DNA from: Flavipsychrobacter sp.
GTDB taxonomy: Bacteria > Bacteroidota > Bacteroidia > Chitinophagales > Chitinophagaceae
NCBI GenBank assembly: GCA_016786615.1
Contig: JAEUVX010000009.1
Span: forward strand, 310,001-374,000
Reading direction: 5' to 3'
Length of the DNA stretch: 64,000 nt
The stretch's first letter is position 1. Each line of letters starts with the position of its first letter. Positions 16,741-24,951 of this stretch are shown here, one piece after another. Under the pieces are notes generated by a model. The model worked only from the letters and a program-made list of their open reading frames with translations. It was not told the origin of the DNA and searched no databases. A program made the position numbers and the translations under genes.

Positions 16741-16748
16741 CAAAGTTA
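16741..16748 (-). promoter_or_regulatory. -7 element of the DAHP synthase-chorismate mutase gene
   Basis: TAACTTTG on the minus strand, four bases before the ATG at 16736. This implies a leaderless or near-leaderless transcript. The -33 TTG is not clear. Confidence 0.5.
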
Positions 16749-16862
16749 CTTGTTGATTGGTTAATCGGCGGTATAGTTGATTAGTTTCTGTTTATATAGA
16801 TATGATACAGATCTGTTGAGCCAAGTACGCTAATTAACTAATCAACTATTCAACCGACGACC

Positions 16863-16870
16863 TATCTTTG
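16863..16870 (+). promoter_or_regulatory. -7 element of truB
   Basis: TATCTTTG ending five bases before the truB ATG at 16876, the same close spacing seen for several other genes here. No clear -33 TTG. Confidence 0.5.
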
Positions 16871-16875
16871 CGCCC

Positions 16876-17580
16876 ATGCAACATTTGCCTGCAAAAGAAG
16901 AACTGAAAGAAGGTGCGGTACTGCTGATAGACAAACCATATAAATGGACATCATTTGATGCTGTAAATATGGTGAAGCGACTGGTAAAAGTGAAAATAGG
17001 CCATGCCGGTACGTTAGACCCGCTTGCCACCGGCCTGCTGATATGCTGCACAGGCAAGTACACTAAAAAGATAAGCGAATACCAACGACTGCCTAAAGAA
17101 TATACAGGTATCATACATCTTGGCTATAGTACACCTACTTACGACCTTGAAAGTAAGCCGGAGAACCCTCAACCTTACGAGCATCTGACCGATGTGCAGA
17201 TACACGAAGCCGTAAAGCAGTTTACCGGTGAAATCATGCAGGTGCCGCCAATACATTCCGCAATCAAAAAAGAGGGTGAACGCGCCTATGACCTGGCACG
17301 TGCAGGTAAAGAGATAGTATTGGAACCAAGGCCTGTAACGATTACTGAGTTTGAGATTACTAAAGTAGCACTACCGGAAGTGCATTTCAGGGTGGCGTGC
17401 AGTACAGGTACATATATACGCTCATTAGCAAATGATTTTGGTGCTGCTTTGGGCTGCGGTGGCTATCTGCAGGAACTGCGCCGTACCAAAATAGGGGAGT
17501 TTGATGTTGCGAATGCGCTTACCCCCGACCAATGGAAACTGCATTGGGGTTTCAGTGAAAGACCACCCAAAAGAGATTAG
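16876..17580 (+). CDS. truB: tRNA pseudouridine(55) synthase
   Basis: Makes pseudouridine 55 in the tRNA T-loop. A 234-residue protein with the catalytic aspartate D48 in GHAGTLDPLATGLL. The preceding LLIDKPYKWTSFDAVN, the Y residue in KEYTGIIHLGYSTPTYD, and the C-terminal VACSTGTYIRSLANDFG block are all family markers. It is shorter than E. coli TruB because it lacks most of the C-terminal PUA domain. Monocistronic. Confidence 0.95.
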   Translation: MQHLPAKEELKEGAVLLIDKPYKWTSFDAVNMVKRLVKVKIGHAGTLDPLATGLLICCTGKYTKKISEYQRLPKEYTGIIHLGYSTPTYDLESKPENPQPYEHLTDVQIHEAVKQFTGEIMQVPPIHSAIKKEGERAYDLARAGKEIVLEPRPVTITEFEITKVALPEVHFRVACSTGTYIRSLANDFGAALGCGGYLQELRRTKIGEFDVANALTPDQWKLHWGFSERPPKRD

Positions 17581-17790
17581 TGTTTTCTTTATGTGTTGAT
17601 AGTTTTTGATAGAGTTTGTCGTGTTTTCATTTTTATAGTTGCTAAAGGGTTGATTGTCAACAATGGTATTGTTGCAGATTGTTGCTTTTTGTTGCAGTTT
17701 GCGATTTTTTGTTGTCGATATGTTTGCACTTTGTTGCCGGATGGTATGGGTTGCTACAGGTATTTTATCATAGCAAATATACGACAAAAA
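17581..17790. other. T-rich intergenic region with TTGTTGC iterations
   Basis: A 210-base gap between convergent truB and an acetyltransferase gene. No gene is visible. The plus strand is T/G-rich and has several TTGTTGC-like heptamers about 10-14 bases apart between 17671 and 17740. No clear terminator hairpin for truB could be found. Confidence 0.4.
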
Positions 17791-18231
17791 TTATATAATA
17801 TAATCACAGTTAATTTCTACTTCGTCTATTTCTGCACCATAGGTTTTATAAAAAGCAATGGCATTATTGTTCCACTTTGAAGTTTGCCAGCGTACTTTAA
17901 AGCAGTTATTGTCTTTTGCTTTTTGTACAATAGCATCCAGCAGTTTTTTGCCTATGCCTTGTTTGCGATAAGATTGTGTAACATACAGGTCATCTATATA
18001 CAATGCTTTGCCGCTCCATGAATAGTAGGTGAAGAAATGGGATGCAAAGCCCAGTATTTGTTTGTCGTCAGTTTCAGCTATCAGACATTGAAACAAATCT
18101 TTATCGCGCTTTAGTTGTGCGACTGTAGTATATACTTTATCGGAACTGCCATGAAACCCGGCAAATTCCAGTAGCAAAGCGTAAACAGCTTCATAATCGT
18201 GTTCTGTTGCAGGGCGGATATTAATGTTCAT
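17791..18231 (-). CDS. GNAT-family N-acetyltransferase
   Basis: A 146-residue single-domain GNAT protein. Motif A is LYVTQSYRKQGIGKKLLDAIV, the acetyl-CoA pyrophosphate loop; motif B is NNAIAFYKTYGAE. The N-terminus INIRPATEHDYEAVYALL is typical. This resembles the diamine/small-amine acetyltransferase branch, but the substrate cannot be assigned. Its ATG overlaps the stop codon of the upstream lipoprotein gene (TAATG), so translation is coupled. Confidence 0.88.
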   Translation of the reverse strand: MNINIRPATEHDYEAVYALLLEFAGFHGSSDKVYTTVAQLKRDKDLFQCLIAETDDKQILGFASHFFTYYSWSGKALYIDDLYVTQSYRKQGIGKKLLDAIVQKAKDNNCFKVRWQTSKWNNNAIAFYKTYGAEIDEVEINCDYII

Positions 18232-18455
18232 TATTTAGTTTGTTTAACATCACACGTGTTGCCAGGTACATTATTTTCGCTATCCATCCGTAAGATGCAT
18301 CGATTGCGGGCCTTATTTTCGTTGCGTGCAGTCATTTGCATTAATTCGGCAGTGTTAGTCATACTGTTGTAGCAAATACATGTGTATTCTTTAGTGCAGG
18401 ATGTTTGGGTTATTGCGATGCATAAAAACACCAATGGCAATAATAGCTTTTTCAT
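18231..18455 (-). CDS. Small predicted lipoprotein
   Basis: A 74-residue protein with a signal peptide (MKKLLLPLVFLCIAITQ) ending in a lipobox-like TSC; Cys20 would be lipidated. The mature part has CICYN and three further cysteines, perhaps disulfide-linked. No family is recognised. It overlaps the GNAT gene start by one base. The pairing with a cytoplasmic acetyltransferase gives no clear function. Confidence 0.7.
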   Translation of the reverse strand: MKKLLLPLVFLCIAITQTSCTKEYTCICYNSMTNTAELMQMTARNENKARNRCILRMDSENNVPGNTCDVKQTK

Positions 18456-18510
18456 AAGTGGTGCGTTTTTTTGAAGATACGAATTGTTGACAGTTGCAGT
18501 AGGTTCTTTA

Positions 18511-18548
18511 AATGTTAAAAGCCACTCGTTTGAGTGGCTTTTAACATT
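18511..18548 (-). terminator. Terminator of dxs
   Basis: A 16-17 bp inverted repeat (AATGTTAAAAGCCACTC / GAGTGGCTTTTAACATT) with loop GTTT, 20 bases after the dxs stop. Its A/T arms would also work for the opposite strand. Confidence 0.85.
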
Positions 18549-18567
18549 AATTGAGTTATCTGTATAG

Positions 18568-20487
18568 TTAAACTATAGCCACATCCTTACTCACCATTTC
18601 CTTCACGGCATCAGCAATACCCTTGGCATCGTAGCCACATTCGCGGTGCAGTTCTTCCGGTTTGCCATGTTCTACAAGACGGTCAGGTATGCCCAGCATT
18701 TTTACCTCTGGTGTGTAGTTGTTTTCAGCCATAAACTCAAGGACTGCACTACCGAATCCGCCCACTACGGTACCATCTTCAACCGTAATGATTTTATTGA
18801 AGCGCCCGGCAATCTCATGCAGTAGTTTTTCGTCCAATGGCTTTGCAAAGCGCATGTCGAAATGCGCCGGATTCAACCCTTCATTGGTTAGTTCCTGACA
18901 TGCTTTTACGGCAAAGTTGCCCGGGTGGCCAATAGTCAGTATCGCAACATCTTCGCCATCTTTTATCATTCGCCCGGTGCCAATTTCTATTTTCTCGAAT
19001 GGAGTACGCCATTCAGGCATTACACCCTGTCCACGTGGATAGCGGATAACGAAAGGCATCGTATTTTCATCGAGTTGTGCAGTATACATCAGGTTGCGTA
19101 GTTCCGCCTCATTCATCGGGGCACTCACTATCATGTGCGGTATGCAGCGCATGAATGGAATATCGTAGCAGCCATGGTGTGTAGGTCCGTCGTCGCCTAC
19201 AAGTCCTGCACGGTCGAGGCAGAAAATAACAGGCAGCTTTTGTATGGCTACGTCATGTACTACCATATCGTAGCCACGCTGCATGAAAGAACTGTAGATG
19301 TTGCAGAATACTTTCATACCACGGGTTGCCAGCCCGGCACTAACCGTTACAGCATGTTGCTCGGCAATGCCTACGTCCAATGCGCGGTCGGGCATAGCCT
19401 CCATCATATACTTCAAAGAGCAACCAGATGGCATGGCAGGGGTGATACCCATAATAGCAGGGTTCTTCTCTGCCAGTTCTATGATAGTATGTCCGAACAC
19501 ATCCTGATATTTAGGAGGTTCTACAACGGTAGATATTTTTTTATTGATTTTGCCTGTTACCTTATCGAAAGTGCCGGGTGCGTGCCAAAGGGTCTGGTCT
19601 TGCTCAGCAAGGTCATAACCCTTTCCTTTTACTGTTTTGATATGCAGCAGTTTCGGGCCAGGTAAATCTTTCAGGTGGTCAAGCGTTTCAACAAGCTTTA
19701 ATACATTATGACCATCAACAGGGCCGAAGTAGCGCAGGTTGAGCGCCTCGAAGAGGTTGCTGGATTTTGTAACCATGCCTTTGAGGCTGGCTTCTATTTT
19801 AGAGCCGATTTTCTGAAAATCTGCAGCAGGTAATTTTCCTAAGAGTTTCCAGACATCATCGCGAAACTTATTGTAAGTATGAGATGTGGTAATGTCAGTC
19901 AGGTATTCCTTCAACGCACCAACGTTGGGGTCTATCGACATGTTATTATCGTTCAGGATAATCAGCACATTGCTGTTGCTGACACCCGCATGATTCATAG
20001 CTTCAAAAGGCAGGCCTGCAGTCATAGCCCCATCTCCTATAATTGCCACGTGCTGGCGGTGTGTTTCACCTTTCAGCTTGGAAGCTATTGCCATACCCAA
20101 TGCCGCAGAGATAGATGTAGATGAATGGCCTACGCCGAATGCGTCATATTCACTTTCGCTACGCTTAGGAAAGCCACTGAGTCCACCATATTTGCGGTTG
20201 GTATGAAATACTTTGCGGCGCCCTGTAAGTATTTTGTGGCCATAGGCCTGATGCCCTACATCCCATACAAGCTGGTCGTCGGGTGTGTTCATAACATAAT
20301 GCAGCGCAACGGTAAGTTCTACAACACCGAGGCTGGCGCCGAAGTGGCCGCCATGTATGCTTACACAATCTATTATGAATTGCCTCAGTTCGTTACAAAC
20401 CTGTTGCAAATCAGTTTTACTCAGTTTCCTCAAATCGGCCGGGTATTCAATCCGGCTCAGCAATGGGCCTGCTGCTATTTCTTCCAT
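18568..20487 (-). CDS. dxs: 1-deoxy-D-xylulose-5-phosphate synthase
   Basis: Thiamine-diphosphate enzyme that condenses pyruvate and glyceraldehyde 3-phosphate in the first MEP-pathway step. 639 residues, full length. Markers: VSIHGGHFGASLGVVELTVALHY is the N-terminal family block (HGGHFGASLG), DVGHQAYGHKILTGR, the TPP/Mg motif GDGAMTAGLPFEAMNHAG...NDNNMSI, GPVDGHN, and the transketolase segment with DVGIAEQHAVT. The C-terminal domain ends with LGIPD and EHGKPEELHRECG. It is monocistronic with a strong terminator. Partner gene ispE lies at 2.4 kb. Confidence 0.98.
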   Translation of the reverse strand: MEEIAAGPLLSRIEYPADLRKLSKTDLQQVCNELRQFIIDCVSIHGGHFGASLGVVELTVALHYVMNTPDDQLVWDVGHQAYGHKILTGRRKVFHTNRKYGGLSGFPKRSESEYDAFGVGHSSTSISAALGMAIASKLKGETHRQHVAIIGDGAMTAGLPFEAMNHAGVSNSNVLIILNDNNMSIDPNVGALKEYLTDITTSHTYNKFRDDVWKLLGKLPAADFQKIGSKIEASLKGMVTKSSNLFEALNLRYFGPVDGHNVLKLVETLDHLKDLPGPKLLHIKTVKGKGYDLAEQDQTLWHAPGTFDKVTGKINKKISTVVEPPKYQDVFGHTIIELAEKNPAIMGITPAMPSGCSLKYMMEAMPDRALDVGIAEQHAVTVSAGLATRGMKVFCNIYSSFMQRGYDMVVHDVAIQKLPVIFCLDRAGLVGDDGPTHHGCYDIPFMRCIPHMIVSAPMNEAELRNLMYTAQLDENTMPFVIRYPRGQGVMPEWRTPFEKIEIGTGRMIKDGEDVAILTIGHPGNFAVKACQELTNEGLNPAHFDMRFAKPLDEKLLHEIAGRFNKIITVEDGTVVGGFGSAVLEFMAENNYTPEVKMLGIPDRLVEHGKPEELHRECGYDAKGIADAVKEMVSKDVAIV

Positions 20488-20643
20488 CTACCGAAAACGT
20501 GGGGGATTAATCGTTCAAAAATAGGTAAAAATCCGCTATGCGATACTGTTTATAACGTTAAAAGGAAAGTAATGTTTAAATATTTGTTGATATGTTTTGA
20601 ATGAATGTAATAAGTATAAGCAATTATTGCGCCAAAGCTGTGT

Positions 20644-20651
20644 TACCTTTG
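20644..20651 (+). promoter_or_regulatory. -7 element of the CPBP protease-cdsA operon
   Basis: TACCTTTG 18 bases before the start codon at 20670. No well-placed -33 TTG, so this is a weak call. Confidence 0.45.
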
Positions 20652-20669
20652 CCCTAATCTTTTTCATTA

Positions 20670-21614
20670 ATGTTCAACCGATACTGGCGAGATTACCCCT
20701 GGTTTCTGCAATTAGTACTTTTCGGCCTGATGGCTTTCACACTGGTGTCTTTTTCAGGGTTAATACTGCATATGCTGATGCCGTCGATGACAGGCTACAG
20801 TGTTGCTACAATATTAGCCATGACAGCAGAAAGCAGCGATAAACTGAAATCTGCTTTTTTGTGGACACAAGGCATATCGTCTGTGTTTGGCTTTATGTTG
20901 CCACCGCTATTGTTCGCTTACCTAAGCCATCCGAGGGTAAAACCATATCTTGGGTTAAAAGCTCCTCAACAACCATTACATATATTACTTGCAGTCTTTA
21001 TGATGCTGGGTGCTATGCCTGTGCTGATGGAACTGGCTTCTGTGCTGAAAGAGTTGATACCCGGAAGCAGGAACAATGCTGCGCAAAACCGTATCGAAGC
21101 TATTACCGAAGCTTTACTTGATATTAAAACACCTGCACAATTGGTACAGGTATTAATTGTTATGGCATTGATACCTGCTATTGGTGAAGAGTTGTTTTTC
21201 AGAGGGGTGCTGTTTCGTTTCGCACATCAACGTACTGCAAGGATTGTTTTACCAATGATTATTACCTCTGTGCTGTTTGGTGCAGTACATGGTACGCCGT
21301 TCAATTTTCTTTCAATAAGCATTGCCGGTGTATTGCTGTGTGTTATATATTACTGGAGTGGTTCTCTGCTAACAGGGATGATTGCACATTTTGTATATAA
21401 CGGTACACAGATATATATATACTACCTGAGCAAAGAAAATGCAGTTATGAAAGAAATTGCTAAAACCAACCAGCTGCCTGTAAGTATAGTATTAACAGGT
21501 GCTGTGGTGTTTTTAGTTGCATTATTCGCATTTTGGAAAACAAGAAAACCCTTACCGCAAGACTGGTCGGCCAATTTCTCGAAAGAAGAATTGGCACAAC
21601 AAACTGAAGCATAG
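20670..21614 (+). CDS. CPBP-family intramembrane glutamic endopeptidase
   Basis: A 314-residue membrane protein with about eight hydrophobic segments. The CPBP/Abi domain lies in the C-terminal half. Its motifs are EELFFR (173-178) with the paired glutamates and arginine, FGAVHG with the conserved histidine, and MIAHFVYN with the second. The family includes Rce1-like CAAX proteases and bacteriocin-immunity proteins; the native substrate is unknown. The two-base gap to cdsA suggests cotranscription and a link to membrane maintenance. Confidence 0.88.
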   Translation: MFNRYWRDYPWFLQLVLFGLMAFTLVSFSGLILHMLMPSMTGYSVATILAMTAESSDKLKSAFLWTQGISSVFGFMLPPLLFAYLSHPRVKPYLGLKAPQQPLHILLAVFMMLGAMPVLMELASVLKELIPGSRNNAAQNRIEAITEALLDIKTPAQLVQVLIVMALIPAIGEELFFRGVLFRFAHQRTARIVLPMIITSVLFGAVHGTPFNFLSISIAGVLLCVIYYWSGSLLTGMIAHFVYNGTQIYIYYLSKENAVMKEIAKTNQLPVSIVLTGAVVFLVALFAFWKTRKPLPQDWSANFSKEELAQQTEA

Positions 21615-21616
21615 CT

Positions 21617-22435
21617 ATGGCAATGAACTGGCCTACATTTTTTACCCGCCTTGGCAGTGCAGTTGTTTTCTGTGCTGTGATGATGGCGGGATTATTATGG
21701 AACGAGTGGTCGTTTCTGGCATTGGTGGTTTTAATACAAGTACTGTGCATAAGGGAGTACTTCAGGCTGATGAAAAAGATATATCCCAAATATTACTGGC
21801 CGATGTGGCTGCAGATAGCTATGCAAATAGGTTGTTTGGGGTACTTGCTGTACTACTCAGCATTGTTCGGGGAATATGAAAGTATCATGCTATCGGCCAT
21901 TATGCTACCACAATTTGTACTGATGGCTGCTGCCTTATCAATACAGAAGTCGCGCTATGCAGCGGGTTATGCATTCGCAAGTTTTTTTTACCTGTCGCTG
22001 CCCATGATACTGCTTTTGCAGATGTACATGGTGGATGATTTGCTGCCACTGATGATTATCCTGATGATATGGTGCAACGATACATTAGCGTATTTAGTAG
22101 GCTCATTCATCGGCAAGACACCACTTACCAAAATATCCCCCAAAAAAACATGGGAAGGAACTGCCGGAGGGATAATACTGACGCTTGCAAGTGTGGCTAT
22201 ATGGGCTTACCTCAAAGCAACAGATTACACTATCATGCAGTGGGTAGGGTTGGCATTTGTTGTAGCCATAGCGGGTACATTCGGCGATTTGCTGGAATCG
22301 AAACTGAAACGAATGGCAGATGTAAAAGACAGCGGAGCGATGATGCCGGGGCATGGTGGTGCGTTGGACAGATTTGACTCATTACTGATAGCTACGCCTT
22401 TTGCATTTATTTATGCATATCTCTTTATGATGTAA
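21617..22435 (+). CDS. cdsA: Phosphatidate cytidylyltransferase
   Basis: Makes CDP-diacylglycerol from CTP and phosphatidate, the branch point of phospholipid synthesis. 272 residues with about eight membrane helices. The CDS signature is complete near the C-terminus: ESKLKRMADVKDSGAMMPGHGGALDRFDS. The earlier ISPKKTWEGTAGG block is also typical. It is followed after 39 bases by phosphatidylserine decarboxylase, which acts later in the same pathway; pssA is not in the window. Confidence 0.95.
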   Translation: MAMNWPTFFTRLGSAVVFCAVMMAGLLWNEWSFLALVVLIQVLCIREYFRLMKKIYPKYYWPMWLQIAMQIGCLGYLLYYSALFGEYESIMLSAIMLPQFVLMAAALSIQKSRYAAGYAFASFFYLSLPMILLLQMYMVDDLLPLMIILMIWCNDTLAYLVGSFIGKTPLTKISPKKTWEGTAGGIILTLASVAIWAYLKATDYTIMQWVGLAFVVAIAGTFGDLLESKLKRMADVKDSGAMMPGHGGALDRFDSLLIATPFAFIYAYLFMM

Positions 22436-22462
22436 ACATCCCAATATTCACAATTCTGCACT

Positions 22463-22470
22463 TATCTTTG
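22463..22470 (+). promoter_or_regulatory. -7 element of psd
   Basis: TATCTTTG ending four bases before the ATG at 22475. It suggests that psd also has its own, nearly leaderless transcript besides read-through from cdsA. Confidence 0.5.
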
Positions 22471-22474
22471 CGTC

Positions 22475-23134
22475 ATGACAATTCATCGCGAAGGATATAA
22501 GTATATACTCATTGCATCGGCATTGTGGGCTGTTATCGGGTATATAACATATAAGTATTTACTAACGGACTGGCCCATACTTTTCTGGCCTATCAATATT
22601 GCATGTTTCTTATTATGGTTTTGGGTTATTTGGTTTTTCCGCCTGCCGGAAAGAGACTTTACCTATAATGATAATTTATACATAGCCCCGGCAGATGGCA
22701 AAGTGGTAGTTATTGAAGAAACTACTGAAACTGAATACTTTAAGGATAAAAGGCTGCAGGTATCGATATTCATGTCGCCGCTGAATGTGCATGTAAACCG
22801 CAATCCCATAGGTGGAATTGTTAAATATGTGAAATATCACCCCGGCAAATACCTGGTAGCATGGCATCCGAAATCATCAACCGAAAATGAGCGTACAACA
22901 GTAGTACTGGCAAATAAACGAACTGAAATACTGATGCGTCAGATAGCAGGGGCATTGGCGCGCAGGATATGTTATTATGTAAAAGCAGACCAGCCGGTAA
23001 GGCAGAATGATGAGTTCGGGTTTATTCGTTTTGGTTCCAGAGTGGATATTTATTTCCCGATAGGTACCAAAATAGATGTTAAAATTGGTGATAATGTGAA
23101 GGGCGGGGTAACGGTTTTGGGTAGTATTGCATAA
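22475..23134 (+). CDS. psd: Phosphatidylserine decarboxylase (short, PSD-A type)
   Basis: Converts phosphatidylserine to phosphatidylethanolamine. 219 residues, the short archaeal/Bacteroidota type. One or two N-terminal membrane helices lie at about 8-50. The core has YIAPADGKVVVIEE, FMSPLNVHVNRNPIGG and FGFIRFGSRVDIYFP. Self-cleavage at Gly-Ser in FGSR would create the pyruvoyl group, so the enzyme works as two chains. Follows cdsA. Confidence 0.93.
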   Translation: MTIHREGYKYILIASALWAVIGYITYKYLLTDWPILFWPINIACFLLWFWVIWFFRLPERDFTYNDNLYIAPADGKVVVIEETTETEYFKDKRLQVSIFMSPLNVHVNRNPIGGIVKYVKYHPGKYLVAWHPKSSTENERTTVVLANKRTEILMRQIAGALARRICYYVKADQPVRQNDEFGFIRFGSRVDIYFPIGTKIDVKIGDNVKGGVTVLGSIA

Positions 23135-23178
23135 ATTCGTAACTTCAATTTATTACTTAAAGCAAAAAAACAGTTGAT

Positions 23179-23376
23179 ATGAAAAAACTCACATTATTAG
23201 TTGGAGCCCTAGTGATAGCCGGTGCATCATTTGCTTGCGATGGTAAAGGTAAAGGCGACAAAGCTTGCTGTAAAAAGAGTGAAAAGAAAGAGTGTTGCAA
23301 AAAAGGTGAGAAAAAATCTTGCGACAAACACGAAACAGCAAAAACTGAAAAAACATCTACGGATAAAAAATCATAA
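23179..23376 (+). CDS. Small exported Cys/Lys-rich protein
   Basis: A 65-residue protein: signal peptide MKKLTLLVGALVIAGASFA, then a mature part made almost entirely of Lys, Cys, Glu, Asp, Ser and Thr. It has repeated CCKK units (CCKKSEKK, CCKKGEKK) and six cysteines. Cleavage after SFA leaves Cys at the N-terminus; the sequence is a poor lipobox, so secretion rather than lipidation is likelier. Metal binding is possible from the paired cysteines but unproven. It has its own terminator and stands alone between psd and an FAD oxidase. Confidence 0.7.
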   Translation: MKKLTLLVGALVIAGASFACDGKGKGDKACCKKSEKKECCKKGEKKSCDKHETAKTEKTSTDKKS

Positions 23377-23396
23377 TCAGGAACTGATTGTATTGG

Positions 23397-23430
23397 AAAT
23401 GCCCTTCGTTATGAAGGGCATTTTTATTTT
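23397..23430 (+). terminator. Terminator after the Cys/Lys-rich protein
   Basis: Perfect inverted repeat AAATGCCCTTC / GAAGGGCATTT with a four-base loop, followed by TTATTTT. Confidence 0.85.
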
Positions 23431-23455
23431 CAGCATTTCATAAGACCTTTGCTGC

Positions 23456-24862
23456 ATGGCTTTTAAGAAGATAACAGCTGCGGATATAACATATTTTAAA
23501 GCAATAGAAGGTATTACAGGTGTGTTTACCGATTCGGAAACATTGGATATATGCGCCGGCGACGAAACCGAAGATTTGCATTATCTGCCCGAAGTAGTGA
23601 TACAACCTGAAACTGTAGCTGCAATAAGCAAAATAATGGCCTATTGCAATAATGAACACATACCCGTGACACCGAGAGGGGCAGGTACGGGATTGAGTGG
23701 TGGTGCATTGCCTGTATTTGGTGGTGTAGTGCTGGATATGAAACGCTTTAATAAAGTATTGAATCTAGATAAACGTAACCTGCAGGTAACAGTAGAACCG
23801 GGGATGATAACACAGGAACTACAGGACTACGTAAAGGAAGCAGGGCTGTTTTATCCGCCGGACCCGGCAAGTAAGGGCTCTTGCTTTATTGGTGGTAATG
23901 TTTCGGAAAATTCCGGTGGCCCGCGTGCTGTAAAGTATGGTGTGGTGAAAGACTATGTACTGAACCTGGAAATGGTATTGCCAAGCGGAGAGGTGATATG
24001 GACAGGTGCTAATGTGTTGAAGAATGCAACAGGGTATAATCTGACGCAGCTGATTGTAGGTAGTGAGGGTACTTTAGGTATTATTACGAAAATAGTATTG
24101 CGATTGATACCTGCGGTAAAACATGACATGCTGATGCTGGTACCTTTCAGAAAAGCAGTAGAGGCATGTGAGGCTGTGAATGCCATTTTTATGGCAGGAT
24201 TCACACCATCTGCAATGGAGTTTATGGAACGCGATGCACTGGAGTGGTCGATGAAATATACACATGCAACTGGAGTAGCCCTGCCGGATGATATTGAAGC
24301 GCATTTGCTGATAGAGGTTGATGGAAATGATATGGATGTATTGTATAAAGACATGGAAGCCATTGCAGGTATAGTACAGCAATTTGATATTGATGAAGTG
24401 CTGTTTGCTGATACACATGAACAAAAGCAAATGCTCTGGACACTGCGCAGAAAAGTAGGGGAAGCGGTAAAAAGCAATTCGATATATAAAGAAGAAGATA
24501 CTGTAGTGCCAAGAGCAGAGCTGCCGGAGCTATTAAGTATTATTAAGCGATTGGGCAAAGAGTATGGCTTTCAGTCGGTATGTTACGGACATGCAGGTGA
24601 TGGTAACCTGCATGTAAATATTGTAAAGGGGGATATGAGTGATGATGACTGGAATAATAAACTGACGGAGGGAATACGTAAGCTGTTTACTGAAGTAGTA
24701 CGATTGGGCGGCACTATATCGGGTGAACATGGAATAGGTTTGGTGCAAAAGGGATATATGGACATTGCATTCAATAACACACAGTTAAAGCTGATGAAAG
24801 CAATAAAACGCATATTTGACCCCGCTGGAATTCTGAACCCCGGAAAGATATTCGCAGATTGA
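23456..24862 (+). CDS. FAD-linked oxidase, GlcD/D-lactate dehydrogenase family
   Basis: A 468-residue flavoprotein oxidising a D-2-hydroxy acid. The PCMH-type FAD domain occupies the N-terminal half (PRGAGTGLSGGALPVFGG, VTVEPGMITQEL, GGNVSENSGGPRAVKYG, GSEGTLGIITKI). The C-terminal substrate domain has YGHAGDGNLHVN and ISGEHGIGLVQKGYM, ending with IFDPAGILNPGKI. Glycolate and D-lactate are the usual substrates; the exact one is not determinable. No GlcE/GlcF partner is adjacent. Confidence 0.92.
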   Translation: MAFKKITAADITYFKAIEGITGVFTDSETLDICAGDETEDLHYLPEVVIQPETVAAISKIMAYCNNEHIPVTPRGAGTGLSGGALPVFGGVVLDMKRFNKVLNLDKRNLQVTVEPGMITQELQDYVKEAGLFYPPDPASKGSCFIGGNVSENSGGPRAVKYGVVKDYVLNLEMVLPSGEVIWTGANVLKNATGYNLTQLIVGSEGTLGIITKIVLRLIPAVKHDMLMLVPFRKAVEACEAVNAIFMAGFTPSAMEFMERDALEWSMKYTHATGVALPDDIEAHLLIEVDGNDMDVLYKDMEAIAGIVQQFDIDEVLFADTHEQKQMLWTLRRKVGEAVKSNSIYKEEDTVVPRAELPELLSIIKRLGKEYGFQSVCYGHAGDGNLHVNIVKGDMSDDDWNNKLTEGIRKLFTEVVRLGGTISGEHGIGLVQKGYMDIAFNNTQLKLMKAIKRIFDPAGILNPGKIFAD

Positions 24863-24951
24863 ATGACATGAATTTTACAAATGCTTAACCCGCAATAAAT
24901 GAGGGTTTCAATACGTTTTTACCCTAACTTCGTAAGACAACATCTTTTATT

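Noticed and set aside
17425-17787. Minus-strand frame in the truB/GNAT gap
   Set aside because: Half overlaps truB and the rest is Asn/Lys-rich low-complexity sequence without motifs.
19135-19665. Antisense frame inside dxs
   Set aside because: No recognisable domain and no promoter; full-length dxs on the other strand explains the region.
23953-24558. Long antisense reading frame inside the FAD oxidase gene
   Set aside because: Serine/threonine-rich translation without any family motif, lying entirely opposite a clearly real GlcD-type gene; a codon-bias shadow.
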